Below the pieces are notes generated by a model that saw nothing but the letters and a program-made list of their open reading frames with translations, did not search any database and was not told the DNA's origin. From contig JAGACY010000272.1 of NCBI GenBank assembly GCA_017613855.1, positions 1-9,550 on the forward strand: 9,550 bases of DNA, written 5' to 3'. This stretch comes from Pseudomonadota bacterium. GTDB lineage: Bacteria > Myxococcota > Bradymonadia > UBA4248. Below are positions 1 to 5,812 of this stretch, one piece after another (the stretch's first letter is position 1; each line of letters starts with the position of its first letter). Made by a program: the position numbers and the translations under genes.

Positions 1-72
1 AGCACCGGAAACGCCCACAGGCGTTATAATCTTAGTACTTTCGAAGAGCCCCTCTACCATGGCAAATACCAT
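1..72 (-). CDS. 5' end of an unidentified gene (partial, runs off the window)
   Basis: Reading the minus strand from the ATG at 70-72 gives 24 open codons to the window edge (begins MVFAMVEGLFESTK). A strong Shine-Dalgarno (GGAGAGG on the minus strand, 75-81) sits just upstream of this ATG, and a sigma-70-like promoter lies upstream of that. A second in-frame ATG (58-60) has no comparable ribosome site. No signal peptide is evident in what can be seen. The fragment is too short to assign a family. The call rests on the promoter, ribosome site and open frame together; a chance open frame of 24 codons cannot be excluded. Confidence 0.5.
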   Translation of the reverse strand, partial: MVFAMVEGLFESTKIITPVGVSGA

Positions 73-92
73 AGCCTCTCCGAAACAGCCTA

Positions 93-120
93 AGTGTAGG
101 TGTAAATCCCACCTTGTCAA
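93..120 (-). promoter_or_regulatory. sigma-70-type promoter for the partial gene at 1-72
   Basis: On the minus strand a perfect -35 TTGACA (115-120) is followed after 16 nt by TACACT (93-98), which matches 4 of 6 -10 positions. The expected start near 86 would leave a short leader that carries the Shine-Dalgarno. The spacer contains the small inverted repeat AGGTG/CACCT (99-103/111-115 region), a possible operator. Confidence 0.5.
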
Positions 121-163
121 GTATTGAATTATTTTTTTCTAAAAGAGCCCCAGACACAAAGTC

Positions 164-189
164 TTTTCCGGAGCCGAAACTCCGGAAAA
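164..189 (-). terminator. hairpin terminator after the DUF362 gene
   Basis: A perfect 10-bp stem (TTTTCCGGAG / CTCCGGAAAA) with a 6-nt loop starts about 14 nt after the minus-strand stop codon at 204. The A/T ends of the stem give a short U run on the minus-strand transcript, though it is less clean than a textbook terminator. It separates the DUF362 gene from the promoter of the next minus-strand gene. Confidence 0.6.
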
Positions 190-203
190 ACCTGGACTTC
201 AAC

Positions 204-1331
204 CTATTTCATCCGAATCAGTTCATAATCCCTCGAGCCAAACCCAATCTTGACACTGTGCTCGAGCGTTTCTTCCCAATGGACATTGGGATTGCTGTCT
301 TTAAAATGATCGTGGAAATGCGGCATATTGGGATTTGCCAAATGATCCCCGAGTTGACTGTTGCGAATTGGGGTCGCAGCCTGACACATATCGATACACG
401 CCTGATCGAGCGCCACAGGATCAAATGAAGCCAGCATACCGATGTTCGGCAAAATCGGGGCATCGTTTTCGGCATGACAGTCACAAGTGGGCGAAACATC
501 AAGGATCAATGAAATATGGAAATGCGGCCTGTCGGCACATACGGCTGCCGCATATTCGGCCATGCGGCGACCGAGCATCCCCTCGTCATACCAATCCGTC
601 AGTTCAATTGCATCATAATTGCAGGCACCGATGCACCGCCCGCATCCCTTGCACAAATCCGGATCGATATGCATCTTGCGGTTTTCATCGTACGAAATGG
701 CATTCGAACCGCATTCTTTGGCACAACGCATACACCCGCGGCACAGATCCTCATGCACGGACGGCATCCCACCCGAATGCTGAATCATCTTGCCTGCACG
801 GCTACCGCATCCCATGCCGATATTTTTAATGGCACCGCCATAGCCGGCGACCTCATGCCCCTTAAAATGGCTCAGCGAAATAAAAACATCCGCATCCATC
901 ACGGCACGCCCAATATAGGCCTCTTTGCAAATCTCGCCATTCGGCACAGGCACGGCAATATCATCGGTCCCTTTCAGGCCGTCGCCGATAATAATCTGAC
1001 ATCCCGTCGTAATGGTATTAAACCCATTGATATTGGCACAATCCAAATGTTCCAGCGCGTTCTTACGGCTCCCCGGGTACAGCGTATTGCAATCGGTCAA
1101 AAAAGGAATGCCACCCAGCGATTTGACGACATCGGCCACTGCCTTGGCATAGTTCGGACGCAAATAAGCAATATTGCCGAGTTCCCCAAAATGCATCTTA
1201 ATGGCGACAAACTTGCCATCCATATCGATATTGCCTATTCCCGCCAGGCGTATCAGCTTTTGCAGCTTCATCGGCAGCGACACACTCAGTTTCGTTCTGA
1301 AATCCGTAAAATATACTTTCGATTTTTCCAT
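204..1331 (-). CDS. DUF362 domain protein with two 4Fe-4S ferredoxin clusters
   Basis: A 375-aa protein of the DUF362 family with an inserted bacterial ferredoxin segment. Two CxxCxxCxxxC motifs are visible at C197/C200/C203/C207 and C227/C230/C233/C237, each expected to hold a 4Fe-4S cluster. Around them is DUF362-type sequence: an N-terminal half containing KMHFGE and FISLSHFKGHEVAGYGGAIKN (the latter at about 150-170), and a C-terminal ASFDPVALDQACID (about 301-314). The Pro that usually follows the last cluster Cys is Gly or Asn here. There is no signal peptide or membrane span, so it should be cytoplasmic. The family is thought to act in electron transfer or redox chemistry, but its substrates are unknown. 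The start is supported by GAGGAG 7 nt upstream. It lies 71 bp behind the carbonic anhydrase on the same strand and may be cotranscribed; a TTGACT in the gap lacks a convincing -10. Confidence 0.9.
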   Translation of the reverse strand: MEKSKVYFTDFRTKLSVSLPMKLQKLIRLAGIGNIDMDGKFVAIKMHFGELGNIAYLRPNYAKAVADVVKSLGGIPFLTDCNTLYPGSRKNALEHLDCANINGFNTITTGCQIIIGDGLKGTDDIAVPVPNGEICKEAYIGRAVMDADVFISLSHFKGHEVAGYGGAIKNIGMGCGSRAGKMIQHSGGMPSVHEDLCRGCMRCAKECGSNAISYDENRKMHIDPDLCKGCGRCIGACNYDAIELTDWYDEGMLGRRMAEYAAAVCADRPHFHISLILDVSPTCDCHAENDAPILPNIGMLASFDPVALDQACIDMCQAATPIRNSQLGDHLANPNMPHFHDHFKDSNPNVHWEETLEHSVKIGFGSRDYELIRMK

Positions 1332-1402
1332 AAACTTCTCCTCTCAATTCAATACGGCACACACGTCCCAAAAGAGTCAATATATCTAAAGAACACTTGT
1401 CT

Positions 1403-2035
1403 TTACCACTCCAAACACATCATTTTAATATTTCCATCTGCATCCGATTGTGCATGATTTAAATATAATATTTGTGAACTTTGTATATCATATTTTGCAC
1501 CAAATACGATCGATTCAAAGCCTTTCAGCGATGGATTCGTGATGATCTCACGCATGGTATTTTCGACATTTAAATCCTCGGCCATATCGGCAACAGCCCT
1601 TGCTTCCGTGCGCACCTTTCTGGCTGCTTCGACTGACGGAATAATTTTATTCAACAAGGTTTGCAAACAAGGCGGACAATGTCCGTGACCATCCGCTTCA
1701 CATGCACTTTGTACGGCACCGCAATGGGTATGTCCCAGCACAAGTACAAGCGGTGTATGCAAATGTTCAACAGCATATTCTACACTGCCCATTTCAATAT
1801 CAGAAAGTACATTGCCCGCAGTTCGTATGACAAATATATCACCCAGACGGCAATTAAATAATATCTCGGGCGAAACCCGCGAGTCCGAACATGTAATCAC
1901 CGTCGCAAACGGATGCTGCCCGTGATCGGCCAAATCCTGCACGCGCAATTGCGTCGTCACTGGCATGGCGGATTCTGCGATAAATGATTCGTGGCCCTTC
2001 TTTAAACGTTCAAGCGCTTCCTGTGTCGTCGTCAT
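1403..2035 (-). CDS. beta-class carbonic anhydrase
   Basis: A 210-aa beta-carbonic anhydrase, interconverting CO2 and bicarbonate with a Zn ion in the cytoplasm. Numbered from the ATG, the metal and active-site set is complete: C49-S-D51-S-R53 and H102-T-H-C105-G-A, giving ligands C49, H102, C105 and the Asp/Arg dyad D51/R53. Length is normal for the family. After the second motif there is a short unusual segment with C112, H117, H119, C120 and C123 (HGHCPPC) where I would expect an ordinary loop; it could bind a second metal or form a disulfide, but this is inference. An upstream in-frame GTG (2039-2041) overlaps the Shine-Dalgarno, so I use the ATG at 2033-2035. The stop is at 1403. DUF362 follows 71 bp downstream; the leader holds tandem hairpins. 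Confidence 0.94.
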   Translation of the reverse strand: MTTTQEALERLKKGHESFIAESAMPVTTQLRVQDLADHGQHPFATVITCSDSRVSPEILFNCRLGDIFVIRTAGNVLSDIEMGSVEYAVEHLHTPLVLVLGHTHCGAVQSACEADGHGHCPPCLQTLLNKIIPSVEAARKVRTEARAVADMAEDLNVENTMREIITNPSLKGFESIVFGAKYDIQSSQILYLNHAQSDADGNIKMMCLEW

Positions 2036-2040
2036 GCTCA

Positions 2041-2045
2041 CCTCT
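2041..2045 (-). promoter_or_regulatory. ribosome binding site deciding the carbonic anhydrase start
   Basis: AGAGG on the minus strand stands 5 nt before the ATG at 2033-2035. The alternative GTG start would begin on the last base of this site, leaving no spacer, so the ATG is the better start. Confidence 0.7.
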
Positions 2046-2065
2046 TTTTATAATTTGATCGCTTC

Positions 2066-2130
2066 GGCTATCTCGCCCAGGCTCGATACGCCTCGCATTC
2101 GCGCTATCTCGCTAATGCTCGATACGCGCG
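2066..2130 (-). repeat. two tandem bulged hairpins (36-bp pitch) of the dispersed repeat family
   Basis: Two 36-bp units share GCTATCTCGC and GCTCGATACGC on the plus strand. Each folds on the minus strand as: closing stem, bulged G, TATC/GATA, tandem GA/GA mismatch, GC/GC, tetraloop. In unit 2100-2130 the closing stem is CGCGC/GCGCG and the loop ATTA. In unit 2066-2092 the stem is GGC/GCC and the loop CTGG. The stems differ yet remain paired, so the structure rather than the sequence seems kept. They lie between the candidate promoter and the ribosome site of the carbonic anhydrase gene, hence mostly in its leader. Confidence 0.7.
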
Positions 2131-2133
2131 AAT

Positions 2134-2161
2134 AACATATTGAAAGCACACCATGATTCAA
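2134..2161 (-). promoter_or_regulatory. candidate promoter for carbonic anhydrase
   Basis: On the minus strand TTGAAT (2156-2161) and TATGTT (2134-2139) are separated by 16 nt, each matching 4 of 6 consensus bases. The predicted start near 2127 falls at the edge of the first leader hairpin. Confidence 0.35.
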
Positions 2162-2316
2162 GCAAAATCGCCCCTTTGCATTAAAAATATACTGTGATAA
2201 ACGCTTTTTTATGGGGCTGAGCATGGAACTCAAAACCATCGCATTCGTTTTAACTTGAAAGCCGCAATATCCCCACACATTCTCCTAACTTTTAATCTTT
2301 AAATAAGGAAACCTCG

Positions 2317-3291
2317 ATGAATCAGCTGTATGAACTGGTCAAAACCCAACAGCCCAATATCTGTGAAATCACGGTAATCCGAAACGGAACCATCCAATAT
2401 GAAGGCTTTTGGAATGGCTTTGCAAAAGGCGATGCTCTCAACGTGATGTCCGTGACCAAAAGTGTCATGGCGCTGCTGACCGGGATTGCAATTGATAAAG
2501 GATATATCAAAAGCATTTCACAGAAAGTCATGGAATTTTTCCCGAATTATCAGGTCAAACGCGGCGAAAAGACGATATATGATGTCACCATCCGCCACCT
2601 GCTGACGATGTCCGCCCCCTATAAATATCGCTCAGAACCCTGGAAAAAAGTATGCACTAGCCAGGACTGGACCGTCGCCGCTCTGGATCTGCTCGGCGGC
2701 AGATCGGGCATCACCAATGAATTCAAGTATTCGACGCTCGGCATCCAGATTTTGTGCGGCATTCTCGAGCATGCGACCGGCATGCCCGTCATCGATTTTG
2801 CAAACCAATATTTGTTCGCACCCCTGGGAATTCCTGAACACGTCATGCATGGCGACAGTTCCAAAGAAGATCAGTTCGATTTCCTGATGAACAAAGGGCC
2901 ACGCAAAAATGAATGGTACAGCGACCCTATGCATTGCGTAACCGCCGGCTGGGGATTGACGCTGTCGGCCACAGATATGGCAACCATCGGCGAGATGTGC
3001 CTCCGCAAAGGCATGTACCAAAACAAACGAATCGTTTCGGAAAAATGGATCGACGCAATGACAACACCATACCGAAAACTCGGACCAGAATTCGGCAATC
3101 TGTCATACGGATATTTATGGTGGATTACAAATGAGGAGGCACACCATTTTGCCGCCATCGGTGACGGCGGCAACGTCATCTATGTCAATCCGAGCAAAAA
3201 TATCGTCGTCGCGACTGCCAGTACATTCAAACCAAGAGTCTTCGACAGAGTAGAATTTATAGAAACTAAAATCATCCCACTCTTTGAATAA
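2317..3291 (+). CDS. beta-lactamase-fold serine hydrolase (class C / PBP-like), no signal peptide
   Basis: A 324-aa member of the beta-lactamase/transpeptidase-like superfamily (Pfam Beta-lactamase, the family of class C enzymes, DD-peptidases and esterases). The nucleophile motif SxxK is S45-V-T-K48, the second motif is Y138-S-T, and GDGGN at 282-286 takes the place of the usual KTG/HxG strand. Other family-like stretches are IRHLLTMSAPY (92-102) and WGLTLSATDMATIG (212-225). The N-terminus has no signal peptide or membrane segment, so the protein probably stays in the cytoplasm and is more likely an esterase or amidase than a resistance enzyme; the substrate cannot be told. AAGGA about 7 nt before the ATG supports the start. 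It is a single gene, divergent from carbonic anhydrase and convergent with the zinc-ribbon gene. Confidence 0.88.
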   Translation: MNQLYELVKTQQPNICEITVIRNGTIQYEGFWNGFAKGDALNVMSVTKSVMALLTGIAIDKGYIKSISQKVMEFFPNYQVKRGEKTIYDVTIRHLLTMSAPYKYRSEPWKKVCTSQDWTVAALDLLGGRSGITNEFKYSTLGIQILCGILEHATGMPVIDFANQYLFAPLGIPEHVMHGDSSKEDQFDFLMNKGPRKNEWYSDPMHCVTAGWGLTLSATDMATIGEMCLRKGMYQNKRIVSEKWIDAMTTPYRKLGPEFGNLSYGYLWWITNEEAHHFAAIGDGGNVIYVNPSKNIVVATASTFKPRVFDRVEFIETKIIPLFE

Positions 3292-3352
3292 TTCATTTAC
3301 GCGCAGCTGAATGATTGAGAGCCAGCCGGGCGCTCACAATATCTATTCATCG

Positions 3353-3940
3353 TCATCTTCTTTTCAGCATGACGAGTTCTGCGTCGGCACCATCCTTGCC
3401 ATACTCGCTCACTAAAATATAATGCTCATCGCAGGCAATCCCAAAACAACGGCCTTCGACGCCTTGTTTCTCGACCTGAGTCCCCCAATAAACAGCATTA
3501 TCATCGAGCAATTTTATATGATTGCCATTGAGCGTGTATTCCATATTGACGAACGATCCCTGCAGAATAAAGAGATTATTAATTTTGGGCATACCGCCAA
3601 TACCAAGGGCATTCACTTCGTCAATGAGCTGCTGCTTTATGGGAGAAGTGGCATGAGGCAGTTCATCTGCGGGCAGTTTCCAGCGTTTTAAGTTGGGATA
3701 AAACTGGCGAAGCACTTCTTTATAAGCATCTTTGGTGAGATTCTGGCCGGTATTTTTATTGAATTCATCTACAAACTGAGCACAGAATTCCACCATTTCT
3801 TCCATCGTGAAGTCACCGGTAAATGCGCCATCCTTATAACAATATGTACAGTATTCCTGATTTTTGCTGCCATCATCATTCGTACCGAGAATATCATCAT
3901 TGAGCGGCATTCCGCAGCTCTGACAAAATGCTTGTTCCAT
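3353..3940 (-). CDS. zinc-ribbon protein with an unassigned C-terminal domain
   Basis: A 195-aa protein. Residues 1-90 match the putative zinc ribbon family I know as Pfam zf-ribbon_2: C6-Q-S-C9-G-M-P, then Y30-C31-T-Y-C34-Y followed by a GxFTxDFTMEEM segment. The four Cys should hold one Zn. Residues 100-195 are not typical of the short stand-alone forms. They look alpha/beta with IKLLDDNAVYWGTQ and YILVSEYGKDGADAELVMLK, and I do not recognise the fold. There is no export signal, so it is cytoplasmic and perhaps binds nucleic acid or protein. A good GGAGG stands 4 nt before the ATG. It is probably monocistronic, with a TTGACA-containing promoter upstream, and it converges on the serine hydrolase with 61 bp between the stops. 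Confidence 0.83.
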   Translation of the reverse strand: MEQAFCQSCGMPLNDDILGTNDDGSKNQEYCTYCYKDGAFTGDFTMEEMVEFCAQFVDEFNKNTGQNLTKDAYKEVLRQFYPNLKRWKLPADELPHATSPIKQQLIDEVNALGIGGMPKINNLFILQGSFVNMEYTLNGNHIKLLDDNAVYWGTQVEKQGVEGRCFGIACDEHYILVSEYGKDGADAELVMLKRR

Positions 3941-3968
3941 CTTTCCTCCGATTTAAATTAGTGAACAT

Positions 3969-3985
3969 CGGGTTTCAACAACCCG
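3969..3985. promoter_or_regulatory. small perfect hairpin in the zinc-ribbon leader
   Basis: CGGGTT and AACCCG pair perfectly around a 5-nt loop, and GTGAAC occurs on both sides as a direct repeat (3961-3966, 3985-3990). It lies between the candidate promoter and the Shine-Dalgarno of the zinc-ribbon gene, so it could be an operator or leader structure. Confidence 0.35.
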
Positions 3986-3990
3986 TGAAC

Positions 3991-4018
3991 GAAATACCAC
4001 TTACCCAACATTTGTCAA
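3991..4018 (-). promoter_or_regulatory. candidate promoter for the zinc-ribbon gene
   Basis: A perfect minus-strand TTGACA (4013-4018) is followed after 16 nt by TATTTC (3991-3996), a poor -10 with 3 of 6 matches. The position relative to the gene is right; the weak -10 lowers confidence. Confidence 0.35.
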
Positions 4019-4040
4019 CCCATATCATCGCGCATCGTCG

Positions 4041-4109
4041 CGAGCCGTATGCGCGCAGCCATAGGGGCGTAGTCTCAGACAAGTCCCGCATGGCGAGCGC
4101 ATAGGCGAG
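4041..4109 (+). repeat. bulged hairpin repeat, long form
   Basis: The outer arms are CGA-GCC-G-TATGCGC (4041-4054) and GCGCATA-GGC-GAG (4097-4109). GCC/GGC and TATGCGC/GCGCATA pair perfectly, with a single extrahelical G at 4047, and CGA/GAG outside can form a C-G pair plus tandem G.A. The inner part folds further: GCCAT/ATGGC (4058-4062/4090-4094) and GGGGC/GTCCC (4064-4068/4083-4087). This is the first member of a four-hairpin cluster in the 344-bp gap between two minus-strand genes. Confidence 0.65.
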
Positions 4110-4119
4110 CGAAAAAAAA

Positions 4120-4145
4120 GGCCGTATGCGCAGTGCGCATAGGCC
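4120..4145 (+). repeat. bulged hairpin repeat, compact form
   Basis: GGCC, bulged G (4124), TATGCGC, loop AGT, GCGCATA, GGCC: a near-perfect 11-bp stem with one extrahelical base. It is preceded by a run of eight A. It lacks the CGA/GAG flanks of its neighbours. Confidence 0.7.
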
Positions 4146-4151
4146 GGCAGG

Positions 4152-4192
4152 CGAGCTGCAGGGGCAATCCAATGGGGTTGTCCCTGCGCGAG
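4152..4192 (+). repeat. hairpin of the same design with a bulged T
   Basis: CGA-GC-T-GCAGGGGCAATCC, loop AATG, GGGTTGTCCCTGC-GC-GAG. The inner stem is 13 bp as RNA, counting two G-U pairs. The outer GC/GC, the single extra base on the 5' side (T4157) and the CGA/GAG flanks repeat the layout of the neighbouring elements although the inner sequence is unrelated. Confidence 0.6.
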
Positions 4193-4196
4193 CAAA

Positions 4197-4228
4197 CGAG
4201 CCGTATGTGCCAACGGCACATAGGCGAG
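4197..4228 (+). repeat. bulged hairpin repeat
   Basis: CGA-GCC, bulged G (4203), TATGTGCC, loop AAC, GGCACATA, GGC-GAG, then TAG. All inner pairs are Watson-Crick. The inverted copy at 6491-6520 has the same flanks, including GAGTAG at the outer end. Confidence 0.72.
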
Positions 4229-4284
4229 TAGAACTCACAAAATATTAATATTCAAATAATATTATCAATATACAATCAATGATT

Positions 4285-5220
4285 TCAAATCATACAAACG
4301 TTGTCCTTGCAGCCTTTTGCACAATATTGAATATCCAGAGGTGAATCATTATTATACCATTTCCCATAAATATCGCAGTAAAGGCGATTCATGACCATCG
4401 AATCCTCTGTGTAACAAACATGACCATCCTCTGCATCGGACGTGCAGCGGACAAGTTTTCCCAAACATTGCCCCTTATAACAGGCCGTATCACAATCATC
4501 ATATTTTGGAATATCACCACTTTCCTTATCGATCCAAAAGCCGAATTCACTGCACTTTACCGGTGCTGCGTTTCGGCTTTTGCCATCAAGACATACAGTT
4601 CCGGTATCGGCAACTTCACCAGGTTTGCAATATGAGCAATAGGCACGATGCACGGTGCTTTCGCAAAGCTGCGTATATTGGTTATATTCAGTTTCTTCTA
4701 ATTTATCATCAACTTCTACACATGTATTGGCAGAATAAATATTAGGGTTGCACTTTGAAGCAGCAATTCTTCCCGTCAGTTCATTACATTCAAGCGCAGT
4801 ATTGCCATCGCATTTAGCCCGATATGTGGCAGGATCACATGGCTGCATATCATCCGGATGCTCCAGAGGGTATGGAAGTATTTCCCATAAACCTGCCGGA
4901 TTACATATTCTGGTCTTTCCTTCTATAGATGTGTCCAGTTTACCAGGTTCGCATTCGCCACACGTTGCTTTGCCATCGACCATTTTGCAATCGCAATCAA
5001 ATTCAAATACTTCGAAATTCGTATAAGCATTACCGCAAACCACAGCTTTCCCATTATTGCACTTGGAGCGATAGGTTTCAGGACGACAGTCTGTCCAATG
5101 GCCATCGTCAGATTTGCAGATACGTCCTTTTGAATCTACAACCATCCGCTCATCATTCTCATCGCATGCCTGAAGCGTGAATATTCCCAATAAACATAAT
5201 GCAAACAACTTAGTTTTCAT
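4285..5220 (-). CDS. cysteine-rich modular lipoprotein
   Basis: A 311-aa predicted lipoprotein. The N-terminus MKTKLFALCLLGIFTLQAC is a lipoprotein signal peptide with lipobox TLQAC, so C19 should be lipidated and the protein anchored outside the cytoplasmic membrane. The mature chain has 29 Cys, an extreme content. Short modules recur: C-x4-5-G-x-W at C35, C106, C223 and C282; CxPxTYRxKC at 45-54 and 128-137; CxPG at 90-93 and 198-201. They suggest small disulfide-bonded repeats, perhaps surface binding or adhesion units, but I cannot assign a function or a named family. An upstream in-frame ATG at 5274 adds 18 residues and would bury the signal peptide; the ATG at 5218-5220 has AAAGG 7 nt upstream and is preferred. 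It is flanked by gene-free regions and appears monocistronic. Confidence 0.85.
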   Translation of the reverse strand: MKTKLFALCLLGIFTLQACDENDERMVVDSKGRICKSDDGHWTDCRPETYRSKCNNGKAVVCGNAYTNFEVFEFDCDCKMVDGKATCGECEPGKLDTSIEGKTRICNPAGLWEILPYPLEHPDDMQPCDPATYRAKCDGNTALECNELTGRIAASKCNPNIYSANTCVEVDDKLEETEYNQYTQLCESTVHRAYCSYCKPGEVADTGTVCLDGKSRNAAPVKCSEFGFWIDKESGDIPKYDDCDTACYKGQCLGKLVRCTSDAEDGHVCYTEDSMVMNRLYCDIYGKWYNNDSPLDIQYCAKGCKDNVCMI

Positions 5221-5269
5221 AATTCGGCCTTTATAAGTAAAAATACAAATGAAACAGAGCCGTGCACTA

Positions 5270-5288
5270 TTCATGAACAGCTCATGAA
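5270..5288. promoter_or_regulatory. inverted repeat upstream of the lipoprotein gene
   Basis: TTCATGA and TCATGAA form a perfect 7-bp inverted repeat with a 5-nt spacer, about 50 bp upstream of the lipoprotein start. It overlaps the transcription start predicted from the sigma-54-like site, which is a plausible place for a repressor operator. Confidence 0.4.
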
Positions 5289-5297
5289 AGACCTAAT

Positions 5298-5313
5298 AGC
5301 TACAAGTGTGCCA
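5298..5313 (-). promoter_or_regulatory. sigma-54-like -24/-12 promoter candidate for the lipoprotein
   Basis: The minus strand reads TGGCACACTTGTAGCT. Against the consensus TGGCAC-N5-TTGC this keeps TGGCAC and the GG-N10-GC spacing, with one mismatch in the -12 half (TAGC for TTGC). Transcription would begin near 5287, leaving a leader of about 67 nt. No sigma-70 promoter of better quality is visible in this spacer. No activator binding site has been identified. Confidence 0.4.
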
Positions 5314-5454
5314 AAACAATTTTTCATTAAAAAAACTACAATTATAGTCAATTACATCATTGCTGCATCATCAGAGAAGCGACAATTGCACGGTCGTCTC
5401 ATGCTATATGCTTACCCACACAGCCCCAAACCATATCATTATAAGGATAAAAGG

Positions 5455-5571
5455 AATCCATCAACCTGGTAAAAACATACTCCAATTCGATGGATAAAAG
5501 AACAAAATTGGATAATAACGATGAAGCCTACAACTTGGCCAAAACATACCCCAATCGAGTGGATAAAAGAA
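5455..5571 (+). repeat. degraded direct repeat, possibly relic coding sequence
   Basis: Segments 5455-5502 and 5524-5571 are about 77% identical with a 69-bp pitch, which is 23 codons. In one plus-strand frame both read as variants of (N/K)P(S/T)TW-x-KHTPI-x-WIKE, and several differences are silent (cca/cct, acc/act, act/acc, att/atc). A TAA interrupts the first copy at 5470 and the frame ends at a TGA at 5578. A weaker third trace (GGATAAAAG) lies at 5445. This suggests a decayed tandem-repeat protein, but no functional frame remains. Confidence 0.45.
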
Positions 5572-5765
5572 TACATTTGAACTATGACACAAAAGCATCT
5601 GGCAAAGTACAATGTCCCTTAGCACTCACATTACCAATTACTGTTTTCATTATCTCGGGACGAAACGATAAGACAAAGAATGACAAAAGAGAGCAGAATA
5701 GTAACATGAATATCAGGTTCTTTTTTCAAACAACTATTTTCTTATCTATGATAATCTATCACGAC

Positions 5766-5788
5766 CGGCTGAACAGATTTGCCAGCCG
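5766..5788 (+). promoter_or_regulatory. small leader hairpin before the oxidoreductase gene
   Basis: CGGCTG and CAGCCG pair around an 11-nt loop, about 12 nt before the Shine-Dalgarno AGGAG. It could influence translation. It resembles no riboswitch that I recognise. Confidence 0.3.
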
Positions 5789-5812
5789 AACCGAAATTTC
5801 AGGAGAAGAGAC

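Larger units (their letters stand above)
5289..5812. other. gene-free AT-rich spacer
   Basis: Open frames here (5284-5472 and 5490-5816 on the plus strand) lack ribosome sites and have low-complexity translations, so I do not call them genes. The stretch holds the sigma-54-like site at its left end, a degraded tandem repeat in the middle, and near its right end a weak sigma-70-like TATGATAAT (5747-5755) and a small leader hairpin that may serve the oxidoreductase gene. Confidence 0.6.

Noticed and set aside
10..25. Perfect hairpin AACGCC/GGCGTT
   Set aside because: It lies inside the partial coding region, has no U run and is short enough to be chance.
516..1457. 313-codon plus-strand frame opposite the DUF362 gene
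   Set aside because: It is the antisense shadow of a gene with clear ferredoxin motifs and has no family features of its own.
2048..2278. 76-codon minus-strand frame before carbonic anhydrase
   Set aside because: Its C-terminal repeats are only the translation of the tandem hairpins, it would span the candidate promoter, and no ribosome site was seen.
3300..3345. Possible terminator between the convergent serine hydrolase and zinc-ribbon genes
   Set aside because: Only a broken 6-bp stem (GAG-GCC / GGC-CTC with a mismatch) without a T run on either strand.
3975..4238. Minus-strand frames of 64-87 codons across the hairpin cluster
   Set aside because: The apparent repeats in the translation come from the palindromic DNA elements; there is no convincing start site.
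4279..4293. Perfect 7-bp palindrome ATGATTT/AAATCAT at the lipoprotein stop codon
   Set aside because: AT-only weak stem overlapping coding sequence; not a credible terminator.
5284..5472. 62-codon plus-strand frame
   Set aside because: No Shine-Dalgarno before the ATG and no recognisable protein; it begins inside the inverted repeat upstream of the lipoprotein gene.
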